Shown here piece after piece: positions 37,707 through 47,093 of a DNA stretch of 64,000 nucleotides. A program made the translations under genes and the position numbers. Under the pieces are notes generated by a model. That model was not told the DNA's origin, ran no database searches, and saw only the letters and a list, made by a program, of their open reading frames with translations. The stretch is from assembly GCF_002086735.1 (NCBI RefSeq), contig NZ_MVIJ01000017.1:40759-104758 (forward strand), given 5' to 3'. Within the stretch, counting starts at the first letter, position 1, and every line of letters begins with the position of its first letter. Origin of the DNA: Mycobacterium scrofulaceum. Its GTDB lineage: Bacteria > Actinomycetota > Actinomycetes > Mycobacteriales > Mycobacteriaceae.

Positions 37707-38617
37707 CCTCGATGCTGGACCGCCCACTGAAGCCGCGCACCTTGTCGAGGCCCAGCCGGCGCCGCCGGACCGCCGATCACCTTGCGATGGGGCTGGTTTC
37801 GCTGTCGACGGTGATCGCGGTGACGCCCTTGCTCATGGTGATGTACTCGGTGATCGCCAAGGGATTCAAGGCGGTCACGTCGACCGTGTGGTGGACGCAC
37901 TCGCAGGCCGGCATGACGGGTTTCGTGGCGGGCGGCGGCGCGTACCACGCCATCGTCGGCACGGTGTTGCAAGGATTGGTATGCGCGCTGATCTCCATCC
38001 CGATCGGCCTCATGCTCGCCATCTATCTCGCCGAATACGGTGGCGGCACCCTGCTGGGCAGGCTGGCCACGTTCATGGTGGACATCCTGGCCGGAGTGCC
38101 CTCGATCGTGGCGGCCTTGTTCGTCTACGCGCTGTTCGTGACGACGTTGGGGCTTCCCCGGTCCGAGTTGGCGGTCTCGCTGGCGCTGGTCCTGTTGATG
38201 CTTCCGGTGATCGTGCGGGCCACCGAGGAGATGCTGCGGATCGTGCCGGTGGATCTCCGTGAGGCCAGTTACGCGCTGGGCATCCCGAAGTGGAAGACGA
38301 TCGTCAGGGTCGTGCTTCCGGCCGGGATCTCGGGCATCATCACGGGCATCATGCTGGCGGTGGCCAGGGTGATGGGGGAGATGGCCCCGCTGCTGATCCT
38401 CGTCGGCTACGCCCAATCTATGAACTTCGACATCTTCAGTGGATTCATGGGGACGCTGCCCGGCATGATGTACAACCAGACCAGCGCCGGCGCCGGCGTG
38501 AACCCGGTCCCCACGGATCGGTTGTGGGGTGCCGCCCTAACCCTCATCCTGGTGATCGCCACCATCAACATCGGGGCCCGAGTGATAGCGAAGTTTCTTG
38601 GCGCGAAAACGTCATAG
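37703..38617 (+). CDS. pstA: Phosphate ABC transporter permease PstA
   Basis: This 304-residue permease has six hydrophobic spans and the EAA-type loop REASYALGIPKWKTIVRVVLP that docks on the ATPase. The ATG at 37703 overlaps the pstC stop by 4 bases, so equal synthesis is likely. The longer open frame starting at 36761 is antiparallel in sense to pstC and is not coding. Confidence 0.95.
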   Translation: MTSMLDRPLKPRTLSRPSRRRRTADHLAMGLVSLSTVIAVTPLLMVMYSVIAKGFKAVTSTVWWTHSQAGMTGFVAGGGAYHAIVGTVLQGLVCALISIPIGLMLAIYLAEYGGGTLLGRLATFMVDILAGVPSIVAALFVYALFVTTLGLPRSELAVSLALVLLMLPVIVRATEEMLRIVPVDLREASYALGIPKWKTIVRVVLPAGISGIITGIMLAVARVMGEMAPLLILVGYAQSMNFDIFSGFMGTLPGMMYNQTSAGAGVNPVPTDRLWGAALTLILVIATINIGARVIAKFLGAKTS

Positions 38618-38630
38618 GCAGGAGCAGTAA

Positions 38631-39407
38631 GTGGCCAAGCGGTTGGACCTCAAAGCCGTCAACATCTACTACGGTTCGTTCCACGCGGTAGGGGATGTGA
38701 CGCTGTCGATCCTCCCCCGCAGCGTGACGGCGTTCATCGGCCCGTCGGGCTGCGGCAAGACGACGGTGCTGCGCACGCTCAACCGGATGCACGAGGTGGT
38801 CCCCGGCGGCCGGGTGGAGGGCAGCGTGCTGCTCGACGACGAGGACATCTACGGCGCCGGCGTCGACCCGGTTGGCGTGCGCCGCGCGATCGGGATGGTG
38901 TTTCAGCGGCCGAACCCGTTCCCGGCCATGTCGATTCGTGACAACGTGGTGGCCGGTCTGAAGCTGCAGGGCGTACGCAACCGCAAGCTGCTCGACGAGA
39001 CCGCTGAATACTCGCTGCGGGGCGCGAACCTGTGGGATGAGGTCAAGGACCGGTTGGACAGGCCGGGCGGCGGGTTGTCCGGGGGTCAGCAGCAGCGCTT
39101 GTGCATCGCGCGGGCGATCGCCGTGCAACCGGACGTGCTGCTCATGGACGAGCCCTGCTCGGCGCTGGACCCGATTTCGACGATGGCCATCGAGGAGCTG
39201 ATCAGCGAGCTCAAGCAGGACTACACCATCGTCATCGTCACCCACAACATGCAACAGGCGGCGCGGGTCAGCGACTACACCGCGTTCTTCAACCTGGAAG
39301 CCGTCGGGAAGCCGGGGCGGTTGATCGAGGTCGACGACACCGAGAAGATCTTCTCCAACCCCAGCCAGAAGGCGACGGAGGACTACATCTCGGGCCGGTT
39401 CGGCTAG
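38631..39407 (+). CDS. pstB: Phosphate ABC transporter ATP-binding protein
   Basis: This 258-residue ATPase (PhoT in M. tuberculosis) has Walker [10 protein letters not shown], signature [14 protein letters not shown], Walker [14 protein letters not shown] and a switch His in [13 protein letters not shown]. It powers phosphate import. It follows pstA by 13 bases and converges with phoU, which lies 16 bases beyond it on the other strand. Confidence 0.97.
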   Translation: MAKRLDLKAVNIYYGSFHAVGDVTLSILPRSVTAFIGPSGCGKTTVLRTLNRMHEVVPGGRVEGSVLLDDEDIYGAGVDPVGVRRAIGMVFQRPNPFPAMSIRDNVVAGLKLQGVRNRKLLDETAEYSLRGANLWDEVKDRLDRPGGGLSGGQQQRLCIARAIAVQPDVLLMDEPCSALDPISTMAIEELISELKQDYTIVIVTHNMQQAARVSDYTAFFNLEAVGKPGRLIEVDDTEKIFSNPSQKATEDYISGRFG

Positions 39408-39423
39408 CCCGCACGCGGTTCGC

Positions 39424-40092
39424 TTACTGCGAGGCGGGTTTCGTTTCCTCTTCGGGCAGCTTGCCGGTCGCCTGGAAGATGACGCGCCTGGCCACTTCGA
39501 CGGCGTGGTCGGCGAAGCGCTCGTAGAACCGGCCCAGCAGGGTCACGTCGACGGCGGCCGCCACACCGTACTTCCATTCGCGGTCCATCAACACCGAGAA
39601 CAGGTGGCGATGCAAATCGTCCATCGCGTCGTCCTCTTCGCGGATCCGGGCGGCTTTCTCCGGGTCGCGCGACATCACCACCTCTTGCGCGCTGTTGCCC
39701 AACTCGACTGCGACACGGCCCATTTCGGCGAAGTAGCCGTTGACCTCTTCGGGCAACGCGTGCTGGGGATGCCGCCGGCGGGCGATCTTCGCGACGTGCA
39801 GAGCCAGCGCGCCCATCCGGTCGATGTCGGCCACCATCTGAATCGCGCTCACGATGGACCTCAGGTCACCGGCGACCGGTGCCTGCAAGGCCAGCAGCAC
39901 GAAGGCGCTTTCCTCGGCTTGGGCGCTCAGCGTGGCGATCTTCTCGTGGTCGGAAATCACTTGTTCGGCCAGCACCAGATCGGCCTGCAGCAGGGCCTGC
40001 GTGGCCCGCTCCATGGCGATGCCGGCCAGCCCGCACATCTCGCCCAGCCGCTCGGACAGCTCCGAGAGCTGCTCATGATAGGCGGTCCGCAT
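39424..40092 (-). CDS. phoU: PhoU/PhoY2 phosphate-signalling regulator
   Basis: This 222-residue protein consists of two PhoU three-helix bundles and includes ENVEDDAMDD-type segments ([17 protein letters not shown], then [17 protein letters not shown]). PhoU proteins link Pst transport to the SenX3-RegX3 two-component system and keep phosphate-starvation genes off when phosphate is plentiful. The ATG at 40092 gives the usual start MRTAYHEQL; the frame is open to 40143. It is convergent with pstB. Confidence 0.95.
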   Translation of the reverse strand: MRTAYHEQLSELSERLGEMCGLAGIAMERATQALLQADLVLAEQVISDHEKIATLSAQAEESAFVLLALQAPVAGDLRSIVSAIQMVADIDRMGALALHVAKIARRRHPQHALPEEVNGYFAEMGRVAVELGNSAQEVVMSRDPEKAARIREEDDAMDDLHRHLFSVLMDREWKYGVAAAVDVTLLGRFYERFADHAVEVARRVIFQATGKLPEEETKPASQ

Positions 40093-40149
40093 AGGGCCAA
40101 GCCTACGTTCTCGCCGGCGAAAAGGGTGGCGGAGCGCCGCCAAAAGCGC

Positions 40150-42150
40150 TTACTCGCAGGTGGTGTCGGCCGCGTTGGTCACCGTCAGGTCCTCGGGCAG
40201 CTTCGCCGGGGCGCTGCCGGAACCGCGTTCGATCTGCAGGCTGATCGACGAGCCACTCGGCTGGGGAGTGGCGACCGACTTGAAGTCGGGCCCGAGCACC
40301 ACCTGGACGACTTGGCCGTAGCCGGAAACCCGCTGCACCTTGGCGTTGGCGAAGGAGGACGCCACGGTCGCCGCGGCCTGCTCGTTGCCGGGCGAGAACA
40401 GCACGGTCGTCGTGTTCACCGCACTCGGATAGTCATCGGGCGTCATCACGTTGAAGCCGTCCCGTTTCAGCTGGCTGGTCGCGGTGGCCGCCAGGCCGCT
40501 CTGGGTCGTCGCGTTGGAGACGCGCACCGTGACGTCGCCGGGCGTGGTCGTGGTCACCTGTTCGTGGCGAGCCTCCGGGGCGGCGGTGGGGGCCGGCGTC
40601 TTCTTGGTGGCGGGCGCCTTCGTCTGATCCGACTTCTGGTCGGAGGTTCCCAGATTCTGTGCGTTCTGGTCGTTTTCCTCGGGCAGCGGGTCGTCGTTGA
40701 TGATGGCGTCGAACAGCGCCCGCATGTCGGCCATGCGCGGCGGTTCGTCGCCGTTCTGGTCGGTTATGCCGGTCGGGACGGTGACGAACGTGACGTGGCC
40801 GGCCGCCATCCCCTGCAGCGACTGGCCGAGTTGGATCAAGTCTTTCGACTGGACGTTGTCGACGACGGTGTCGCTGATGAACATGTTGACGACGTTGTTG
40901 AGCTTGTTCAGGTCGAGCAACGTGTCCTCGGAGATCAACGAGCGCAGCAACGACGACAGGAACAACTGCTGGCGTTTGATCCGGCCGTAGTCCCCGTTGG
41001 TCTCGGTGGTGACCTGGCGGGCCCGCACATAGTTCAGGGCGGTCGGGCCGTCCAACACCTGGCGGCCGCCGTGGTCGAGCACCGTGCCCAGCTCGTAGTC
41101 GTGCAGCGCGGATTTCGAGCACACCTCGACACCGCCCAGGGCGTCGACCATCTTGGCGAACCCGGCGAAATCGACGGCGATGAAGCGATTGATGCTCAAA
41201 CCGGAGAGCTTCTGGATTTCCTTCACCAGGCATTTGGGGCCGCCGAACGCAAACGCCGAGTTCAGTTTGGTCTCGGTGTAGACCATCTTCGGACCCCAGG
41301 TCTTGGTCTTCGCGTCGTAGAGGGGCCCGTACTTGCCGGTGTCCGGGTTCCACGCCTCGCACTGGATCGGGGTGATCGCCAGGTCGCGGGGGAACGACAC
41401 TGCGACCACGCGCTTGCGGTTGGCCGGGATGTTGACCAGCATCACGGTGTCCGACCGGGCGCCGCCCGCGTCTTCGGTGTCACCGGCGCCCATGTTGGCG
41501 TTGTCACCGGCGCGCGAGTCCATGCCGACGATCAGGAAGTCTTCGTCGCCGTACTGTCCGTTGCGGTCGCGAATGTCATCCGATCCCTGGTCAAGGGCGC
41601 TGACGGTGTTGAGCCGGGCATTCTTCGACGTGCTCCATTGCCACGCCCCACCGGTCATGGCCACGGCGAGAACGGCGAGCAGCGCCGCCACCGAGCGCGC
41701 GGCTAGCAGCACCGGGCGGCGGCGGTGCCCGGGTCTGCGCTCGTCGGCGCCGACGGCCTCCCCAGCAGTTGCCCCCAGGTCGGGCAGCTCCGACACCATG
41801 TCGAGGGAGTAGGCCAGGTCCTCGATCACCTGGGTTTGCTGCAGCTCCACCGGCAGCCCGGAGCCGGGCTCGGCGGCGCCGACGTCCGGTTCTGCGCGGC
41901 GGTGACTGGACCGGCCCGTTGAGGGGGCTCCGAGCTTCGCGATCAGGTCGGCGACGCTCACCCCGCCCCCCGTGTGGCATCCCGATCCTTCGTCGCCGGC
42001 TACCCGAGGCGGCGCGGGTTCGACGGCGGTGTCGCTCTGCCAAAGGTGGAGGCTGTAGTCGGACGGCGGCTCCGAGAACCGCTCCCATGGGGCGGCTCCC
42101 AGCGCCGAGCGCCGAGCGTCGGGAGTGGCGTCGCCCTCGGCGTCACTCAT
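40150..42150 (-). CDS. LytR-CpsA-Psr (LCP) family cell-wall ligase
   Basis: This 666-residue protein has a long cytoplasmic head (residues 1-145), one membrane span (147-168), an extracytoplasmic LCP domain (DNANMGAGDTEDAGGARSDTV, DLAITPIQC, NSAFAFGG, VDFAGFAKMVDALGGVEVC) and a C-terminal LytR_C domain. LCP enzymes attach arabinogalactan to peptidoglycan. It is the Rv0822c orthologue by context. The head region is rich in charged and Pro residues and may dock regulatory partners. Confidence 0.92.
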   Translation of the reverse strand: MSDAEGDATPDARRSALGAAPWERFSEPPSDYSLHLWQSDTAVEPAPPRVAGDEGSGCHTGGGVSVADLIAKLGAPSTGRSSHRRAEPDVGAAEPGSGLPVELQQTQVIEDLAYSLDMVSELPDLGATAGEAVGADERRPGHRRRPVLLAARSVAALLAVLAVAMTGGAWQWSTSKNARLNTVSALDQGSDDIRDRNGQYGDEDFLIVGMDSRAGDNANMGAGDTEDAGGARSDTVMLVNIPANRKRVVAVSFPRDLAITPIQCEAWNPDTGKYGPLYDAKTKTWGPKMVYTETKLNSAFAFGGPKCLVKEIQKLSGLSINRFIAVDFAGFAKMVDALGGVEVCSKSALHDYELGTVLDHGGRQVLDGPTALNYVRARQVTTETNGDYGRIKRQQLFLSSLLRSLISEDTLLDLNKLNNVVNMFISDTVVDNVQSKDLIQLGQSLQGMAAGHVTFVTVPTGITDQNGDEPPRMADMRALFDAIINDDPLPEENDQNAQNLGTSDQKSDQTKAPATKKTPAPTAAPEARHEQVTTTTPGDVTVRVSNATTQSGLAATATSQLKRDGFNVMTPDDYPSAVNTTTVLFSPGNEQAAATVASSFANAKVQRVSGYGQVVQVVLGPDFKSVATPQPSGSSISLQIERGSGSAPAKLPEDLTVTNAADTTCE

Positions 42151-42375
42151 GTCCTACCGGCCTCCGAAGCTCTGATGCGGATATCAAAGTGTCCGTGCGC
42201 GATGTCGCCTCAGCGCCTGGCGTTATGGGCGCTGCGGGTGGTGCCACCCGTGGGTCGCACTCCTTTGTCGCGCTCGGGCGGGGGCGCGTTACCGATCCAC
42301 CGTTGGAACGCGCAAATGCGAGCAAGGCCCACATCGTACTGAGTTATCGGTCCGGACGCGATTTCGAGCGGTCGA

Positions 42376-43509
42376 TCAGCCGCCGGAGTGCATCACATCG
42401 GCGCCCGCCGGCACGCTGCAGTCGTCCGGGTCGGTCAGCCAGCCTTCCGGCAGCGCGACCCGGGCGGGTGAGCCCTGCCGTCCCCGGGGACCGCTCGCGG
42501 CGTCGGGGAAGGGGACGGTGACGTCCAATTGGCTTAGCAGAGAGTCGAGTTCGTCGAGCGTCTTGACCATCGCCAGCGCCCGGCGCAGCTCCGAGCCGGC
42601 CGGAAACCCGTGCAGATACCAGCCGATGTGCTTGCGGATGTCGCGCATGCCCTTGTCCTCGCCGAAGTGCGCCGCCAGCAATTGTCCGTGCCGGCGGACG
42701 ATGTCGGCCACCTCGCCCAACGTGGGCGGGGCGGGGGCCGGGCTGTCGGTGAACGCGGCGGAGAGCTCGGCGAAAAGCCAAGGTCGCCCCAGGCAGCCGC
42801 GGCCGATCACGACGCCGTCGCACCCGGTGGTGGCCATCATCGTCAGCGCGTCGCTGGCGTCGTAGATGTCGCCGTTGCCCAGCACCGGAATCGTCCGCAC
42901 GTGCTGCTTGAGCAGGGCGATCTGCTCCCAATCGGCGGTTCCGGAGTAGCGCTGCGCCGCCGTGCGGGCGTGCAGCGCCACCGCGGCGGCGCCCTCCGAT
43001 TCGGCGATCCGGCCGGCATCCAGGTGCGTGTGATGCTCGTCGTCGATGCCGACGCGGAACTTGACCGTCACCGGGATGCGGGCGCCTTCGGTGGCGCGCA
43101 CCGCCGCCGCGACGATCTGCCCGAACAACCGTCGCTTGTACGGCAGCGCCGCCCCGCCGCCGCGCTTGGTGACTTTGGGTACCGGACAACCGAAATTCAT
43201 GTCGATGTGATCGGCCAGGCCCTCGTCGACGATCATCTTGGCGGCGGCGTAGGTGGTCGCCGGATCGACCGTGTAGAGCTGCAACGAGCGCGGAGATTCG
43301 TCCGGGGCAAACGTTGTCATGTGCATGGTGACCGGGTGCCGCTCGACGAGTGCGCGCGCCGTGACCATCTCGCAGACGTAGAGACCGCTGACCGTGCCGA
43401 CCTTCGACCGCTCCAGCTCACGGCACAGCGTGCGAAATGCAACGTTGGTCACGCCCGCCATCGGGGCCAGCACGACCGGGCTGGCGAGCGTGAGTGGACC
43501 GATGCGCAA
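42376..43509 (-). CDS. dus: tRNA-dihydrouridine synthase
   Basis: This 377-residue FMN enzyme has the DUS TIM-barrel start (LASPVVLAPMAGVTNVAFR), the catalytic Cys in MNFGCPVPKVTKRGGG and the GNGDIYDASDAL phosphate-binding loop. It reduces uridines in tRNA D-loops with NADPH. The stop lies 225 bases from the LCP start. It follows the desaturase gene by 5 bases on the same strand, as in M. tuberculosis. Confidence 0.95.
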   Translation of the reverse strand: MRIGPLTLASPVVLAPMAGVTNVAFRTLCRELERSKVGTVSGLYVCEMVTARALVERHPVTMHMTTFAPDESPRSLQLYTVDPATTYAAAKMIVDEGLADHIDMNFGCPVPKVTKRGGGAALPYKRRLFGQIVAAAVRATEGARIPVTVKFRVGIDDEHHTHLDAGRIAESEGAAAVALHARTAAQRYSGTADWEQIALLKQHVRTIPVLGNGDIYDASDALTMMATTGCDGVVIGRGCLGRPWLFAELSAAFTDSPAPAPPTLGEVADIVRRHGQLLAAHFGEDKGMRDIRKHIGWYLHGFPAGSELRRALAMVKTLDELDSLLSQLDVTVPFPDAASGPRGRQGSPARVALPEGWLTDPDDCSVPAGADVMHSGG

Positions 43510-43514
43510 GACCG

Positions 43515-44537
43515 CTACCGGCGGCTCATCGCAAGCTTGCCGGCGGTCTGGTGCAGCTCGAATGCGGTCGTCTTCTTGCCGGTGCGCGCTTCACGATCCA
43601 GTTGGCGCTGCTTGGATATCTCGAACTTGTCGCAGGCCTGCTCGAGTTCTTTGATCAGTAGGGCGAGGTCGTCGCGCATCGCGGCCGCCTCGCCGGTGAA
43701 ATCATCACGCTCGAAGATGCGCCACTTCTTCAGCACCGGCATCACGACATCGTCGAGGTGGATGCGGGGGTCGTAGACGCCCCCGACGGCGATGAACACG
43801 GCCTTGCGCCGGAACTCGGGAACCTGGTAGCCCGGCATCTGGAAGTTGCGCAACACCTTGTGCAGCTCTTTCATCGCCTGATTGGGCGCGATCTCAAACC
43901 CGGCCTCGCTGACATCGCGGTAGAAGATCATGTGCAGGTTCTCGTCGGCCGAGATCTTGGCCAGCAGCTGGTCGGCGATGGTCTCGTTGCAGGCTTTCCC
44001 GGTGTTGCGGTGCGAGATCCTGGTCGCGAGCTCCTGGAACGTCACGTAGATCACCGAGTCGAACAGGCTCTCGGCGAACAGATCGGCCCGCACCTGTTGG
44101 TTCTGGCCCGGGCTGAAGCCCCGGTTGACCACCTCGATACGCAGCTTCTCCAGTTCGACCGGGTCGACCGCGCGGGTCACCACCAGGTAGTCGCGCAGCG
44201 CGATCCCGTGCCGGTTCTCCTCGGCGGTCCACCGGTTGACCCATTGGCCCCACGGGCCATCCAAGCCGAAGTTCATCGCGATCTCGCGGTGGTATGACGG
44301 CAGGTTGTCTTCCGTCATCAGGTTCTGCACCATCGCCACTTGGGCGAGGTCGGAGAGCTTGCTCTCCTCGGGGTGCCAGTCCTGCCCGCCCAGCGCGTAG
44401 AAGTTCTTGCCGTCCGACCACGGGATGTAGTCGTGTGGGTTCCAGTCCTTGTGCATGCTCTCGTGCCGGTTGAGGCATTTCTCAACCACCGGCTCGAGCT
44501 CGTGCAGCAGCTGTAGGTTTGTCAGCTCGGCTGACAT
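43515..44537 (-). CDS. desA1: Acyl-ACP desaturase DesA1
   Basis: This 340-residue soluble di-iron desaturase has the two conserved iron-ligand motifs EENRHG and DENLHM. DesA1 introduces double bonds into acyl-ACP chains in the mycolic acid pathway and is essential in mycobacteria. The start MSAELTNLQLLHELEPVVEK is family-typical. A 177-base gap to the TetR gene upstream probably holds its promoter. Confidence 0.95.
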   Translation of the reverse strand: MSAELTNLQLLHELEPVVEKCLNRHESMHKDWNPHDYIPWSDGKNFYALGGQDWHPEESKLSDLAQVAMVQNLMTEDNLPSYHREIAMNFGLDGPWGQWVNRWTAEENRHGIALRDYLVVTRAVDPVELEKLRIEVVNRGFSPGQNQQVRADLFAESLFDSVIYVTFQELATRISHRNTGKACNETIADQLLAKISADENLHMIFYRDVSEAGFEIAPNQAMKELHKVLRNFQMPGYQVPEFRRKAVFIAVGGVYDPRIHLDDVVMPVLKKWRIFERDDFTGEAAAMRDDLALLIKELEQACDKFEISKQRQLDREARTGKKTTAFELHQTAGKLAMSRR

Positions 44538-44714
44538 ACGGCCTCCAGTTATCTGTGTCGACGGGTAGCAGTCAATATATCTGTGTACTTCAGTAGCATC
44601 AAGCTGCCTGGCCGCGCGCCGTATAACGGTTCGGTTTCACCTTCGGGGCGGCCCGGACGCGGCACCCAACCCTCAGGTTTGCCGCCGTACCGCGGTCGCT
44701 AAACAGCCGCTCAG

Positions 44715-45320
44715 CTAGCCCAGATCCGGGGTGGGCACGTATGGCGCCGCGGTGATGTAGAGCATGTTGACGCAGTAGTCGATGAATTGCTTGCGACTCG
44801 CCCCGAGCTGCCCGTTCAGGTACGCGGTGAACAGGCTCGACAGGCCGCCGATCAGGCTGGTGGCGATCATCTTCTGCAGCACCGGGTCACCGATGCGGGA
44901 CAGCTTCCGCTGCAGCAGGGCGATGAAGTTGGGCATCCATTCCGCGCCCGACCGGGTCAATACCGGCTCGACCGCCGGCGCCAGCAGCAGCACGCGCCCG
45001 CGGACCGGGTCGTCGACCATCAGCTCGACGAACTTTTCGACGGCTTCCCGCGGAGTATTCGCCGAGGTGAGCGTGGTCATCGCGCGCGTACAGACGTCGT
45101 CGTAGACGGCGCGCACGAACTCGTCGCGGTCGGCGAAGCTTTCGTAGAAGTAGCGTTCGGTCAGCGCGGCTTTGCGGCAGACGGCGCGCACGGTCAACGC
45201 CGGTCGGCCGTCGCCGCCGAGCAGTTGCACACCGGCGGCGATCAGGTTGTCGCGGCGGAGGGCGAGGCGATCCCCCAAGGGGACGCCGGTCCAACGGCCC
45301 CGTCGTTGACCGGACTGCAC
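44715..45320 (-). CDS. TetR-family regulator (Rv0825c type)
   Basis: This 201-residue protein has the TetR HTH (LRRDNLIAAGVQLLGGDG, then VRAVCRKAALTERYFYESFADRDEF) and a ligand domain. It is divergent from the DUF2236 oxygenase gene, and an imperfect palindrome at 45333-45367 lies between the two starts. It probably controls that gene and possibly itself; the inducer is unknown. Confidence 0.88.
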   Translation of the reverse strand: MQSGQRRGRWTGVPLGDRLALRRDNLIAAGVQLLGGDGRPALTVRAVCRKAALTERYFYESFADRDEFVRAVYDDVCTRAMTTLTSANTPREAVEKFVELMVDDPVRGRVLLLAPAVEPVLTRSGAEWMPNFIALLQRKLSRIGDPVLQKMIATSLIGGLSSLFTAYLNGQLGASRKQFIDYCVNMLYITAAPYVPTPDLG

Positions 45321-45332
45321 ATCGCTCCTAAG

Positions 45333-45367
45333 CTGAAAAATGACAACGCATGTAGTCAGTTTTGCAG
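45333..45367. promoter_or_regulatory. Imperfect palindromic operator between TetR and DUF2236 genes
   Basis: CTGAAAAATGAC (45333-45344) faces GTCAGTTTTGCAG (45355-45367): the halves CTGnAAAA-TGAC and GTCA-TTTTnCAG are near complements differing by one base. It overlaps the probable start region of both divergent genes, which suits a TetR operator. Confidence 0.45.
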
Positions 45368-45387
45368 ATACCCACAGGAATCCAATA

Positions 45388-46437
45388 GTGACTCAACATA
45401 CGTCCGCACCCCGCCCGCCGACCAGCGATGAAGCAGACGGCGATACGGCCGCCCCGCCCACGGCAAACGATTCGGTCGGGGTGGCCGGTGGCTGCCCGGT
45501 GTCACCACTCGGTTACGACGCGCCACCCACGCCGCTGGGCCCTGAGTCACTGACGTGGCGGTACTTCGGGGATTGGCGCGGCATGCTGCAGGGCCCGTTC
45601 GCGGGATCCATGCAGAACATGCACCCGCAGTTGGGCGCCGCGGTGGAGCAACACTCGACGTTCTTCCGGGAGCCCTTGCCGCGGGTGATGCGGTCGCTGT
45701 ACCCGATCGGCGGGGTGGTCTTCGACGGCGACCGTGCTCCGACGACGGGCGCCGAAGTCCGCGACTACCACACCGACATCAAGGGCGTCGATGACCAAGG
45801 GCGTCGGTACCACGCGCTGAACCCCGATGTCTTCTATTGGGCACACTCCACGTTCTTCATGGGCACAATCCTGGTGGCCGAACGGTTCGGCGGCGGTTTG
45901 ACCGAGGCCGACAAGCGCCAACTCTTCGACGAACACATTCAGTGGTACCGGATGTACGGCATGAGCATGCGTCCGGTGCCCAAGACCTGGGAAGAGTTCC
46001 AGGTCTACTGGGATCACATGTGTCGCAACGTATTAGAGGACAATTACGCGACGCGTGCGGTTCTCGACCTGACGATATATGACGAGCTGCCGATCGCTCC
46101 CTGGCTTCCGGACTGGCTGTGGGGCGGCCTGACCAGGCTGTCGCGGCCGTTCTTCGTCTGGCTCACGGTCGGCCTGTATCACCCCGCCGTTCGCGAGCGG
46201 TTGGGCTTTGAGTGGACCGATCGCGACGAGTGGCTGCACCGGCGCTTCGGCAGCCTGGTGCGGCTGATCTTTGCGTTCGTGCCGCCCAGGTACCGCAAGC
46301 ACCCGAGGGCCCGCGCCGGCCTCGACCGCGCATCCGGCCGCATCCCCGCCGACGCGCCGCTGCCGCAGACGCCGGTGCGCAACCTGCCGCCGCCGGACCG
46401 CCGGGGCGATCCGAGCCACTACTGCCCCAAGGTTTAG
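45388..46437 (+). CDS. DUF2236 (MpaB/Lcp-like) oxygenase family protein
   Basis: This 349-residue protein is a member of the DUF2236 family that includes haem-dependent latex-clearing and mycophenolate-related oxygenases. Visible features are EQHSTFFREPLPRVMRSLYP, the conserved WAHSTFF with a His and the FQVYWDHMC segment. The GTG at 45388 gives a length close to M. tuberculosis Rv0826; the ATG at 45340 is a possible but longer alternative that would overlap the operator. The substrate is unknown. Confidence 0.82.
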   Translation: MTQHTSAPRPPTSDEADGDTAAPPTANDSVGVAGGCPVSPLGYDAPPTPLGPESLTWRYFGDWRGMLQGPFAGSMQNMHPQLGAAVEQHSTFFREPLPRVMRSLYPIGGVVFDGDRAPTTGAEVRDYHTDIKGVDDQGRRYHALNPDVFYWAHSTFFMGTILVAERFGGGLTEADKRQLFDEHIQWYRMYGMSMRPVPKTWEEFQVYWDHMCRNVLEDNYATRAVLDLTIYDELPIAPWLPDWLWGGLTRLSRPFFVWLTVGLYHPAVRERLGFEWTDRDEWLHRRFGSLVRLIFAFVPPRYRKHPRARAGLDRASGRIPADAPLPQTPVRNLPPPDRRGDPSHYCPKV

Positions 46438-46443
46438 CGCCCT

Positions 46444-46644
46444 CTAGTGGGCGTGACCGTGGACGTCCTCCAGGCCGGCCTGGTGCACGTGCTGGTGGCT
46501 GTGCTCGGTGCCGTCGCCGTGGCTGTGGGCGTGTTCGTGCTGAACGTGCTCGTGTTCGTGGGCGGTGTGGGCGTGCGCGTGGCTGACGTCGCCGTGCTCG
46601 TGGTCGTGCGCGTGGGGCGCGTCGTGGGTGTGCTGCGCGGTCAT
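46444..46644 (-). CDS. Histidine-rich metal-binding peptide
   Basis: This 66-residue peptide contains 23 His residues arranged mostly as HxH and H-Glu/Asp repeats (for example HDHEHGDVSHAHAHTAHEHE). It lacks Cys and a signal peptide, so it is likely a cytosolic metal buffer for Ni, Co or Zn, comparable in composition to the His-rich regions of nickel chaperones and CDF proteins. It starts 14 bases after the KmtR-type repressor on the same strand and is likely co-regulated with it. Confidence 0.75.
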   Translation of the reverse strand: MTAQHTHDAPHAHDHEHGDVSHAHAHTAHEHEHVQHEHAHSHGDGTEHSHQHVHQAGLEDVHGHAH

Positions 46645-46657
46645 TGTTGTCGTCTCC

Positions 46658-47053
46658 TCAGGTAGATGCGCTGTGTCGATCGCCGACGGCTTTCAGGCCG
46701 CCCGCCGCCTTGCGGTGGTGACCGGGCACGCCCGGACCGGCGTGCTCGGCGTTGAAGACGGCGTCCATGACGAGCTGTCGCACGTGGTCGTTCTCGAGGC
46801 TGTAGAAAATGGTGGTGCCCTCCCGGCGGGTGCGAACCAGTCGCGCCATTCGCAGCTTCGCCAGGTGTTGAGAGACCGAGGGTGCCGGCTTGCCCACGTG
46901 CTCGGCGAGCTCATTGACCGACATTTCGCGGTCGGTCAGCGACCACAGCACCTGGACGCGAGTGGCGTCGGCCAGCATGCGGAAGACCTCCACGACCAGG
47001 TTGGCCTGGTCGTCCGGCAACCGGCCTGGGCTATTATCTGCATGCATACGCAA
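46658..47053 (-). CDS. kmtR: ArsR-family nickel/cobalt-type repressor (KmtR-like)
   Basis: This 131-residue winged-helix protein has the ArsR recognition region VNELAEHVGKPAPSVSQHLAKLRMARLVRTRREGTTIFYSLEN and a C-terminal GPGVPGHHRK tail with His ligands. It is at the position of Rv0827c (KmtR), which represses metal-efflux genes and is released by Ni or Co. Here the downstream target is a His-rich peptide. The promoter around 47030-47053 contains TGCATGCA, a possible autoregulatory palindrome. Confidence 0.88.
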   Translation of the reverse strand: MRMHADNSPGRLPDDQANLVVEVFRMLADATRVQVLWSLTDREMSVNELAEHVGKPAPSVSQHLAKLRMARLVRTRREGTTIFYSLENDHVRQLVMDAVFNAEHAGPGVPGHHRKAAGGLKAVGDRHSAST

Positions 47054-47093
47054 ATACTAGTCAAGGCCCGGGGCTGCCGGCAACGGGCGCTTT

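Noticed and set aside
46444..46665. 72-codon plus-strand frame rich in Val and Gly
   Set aside because: It is the mirror of the His-rich peptide on the other strand.
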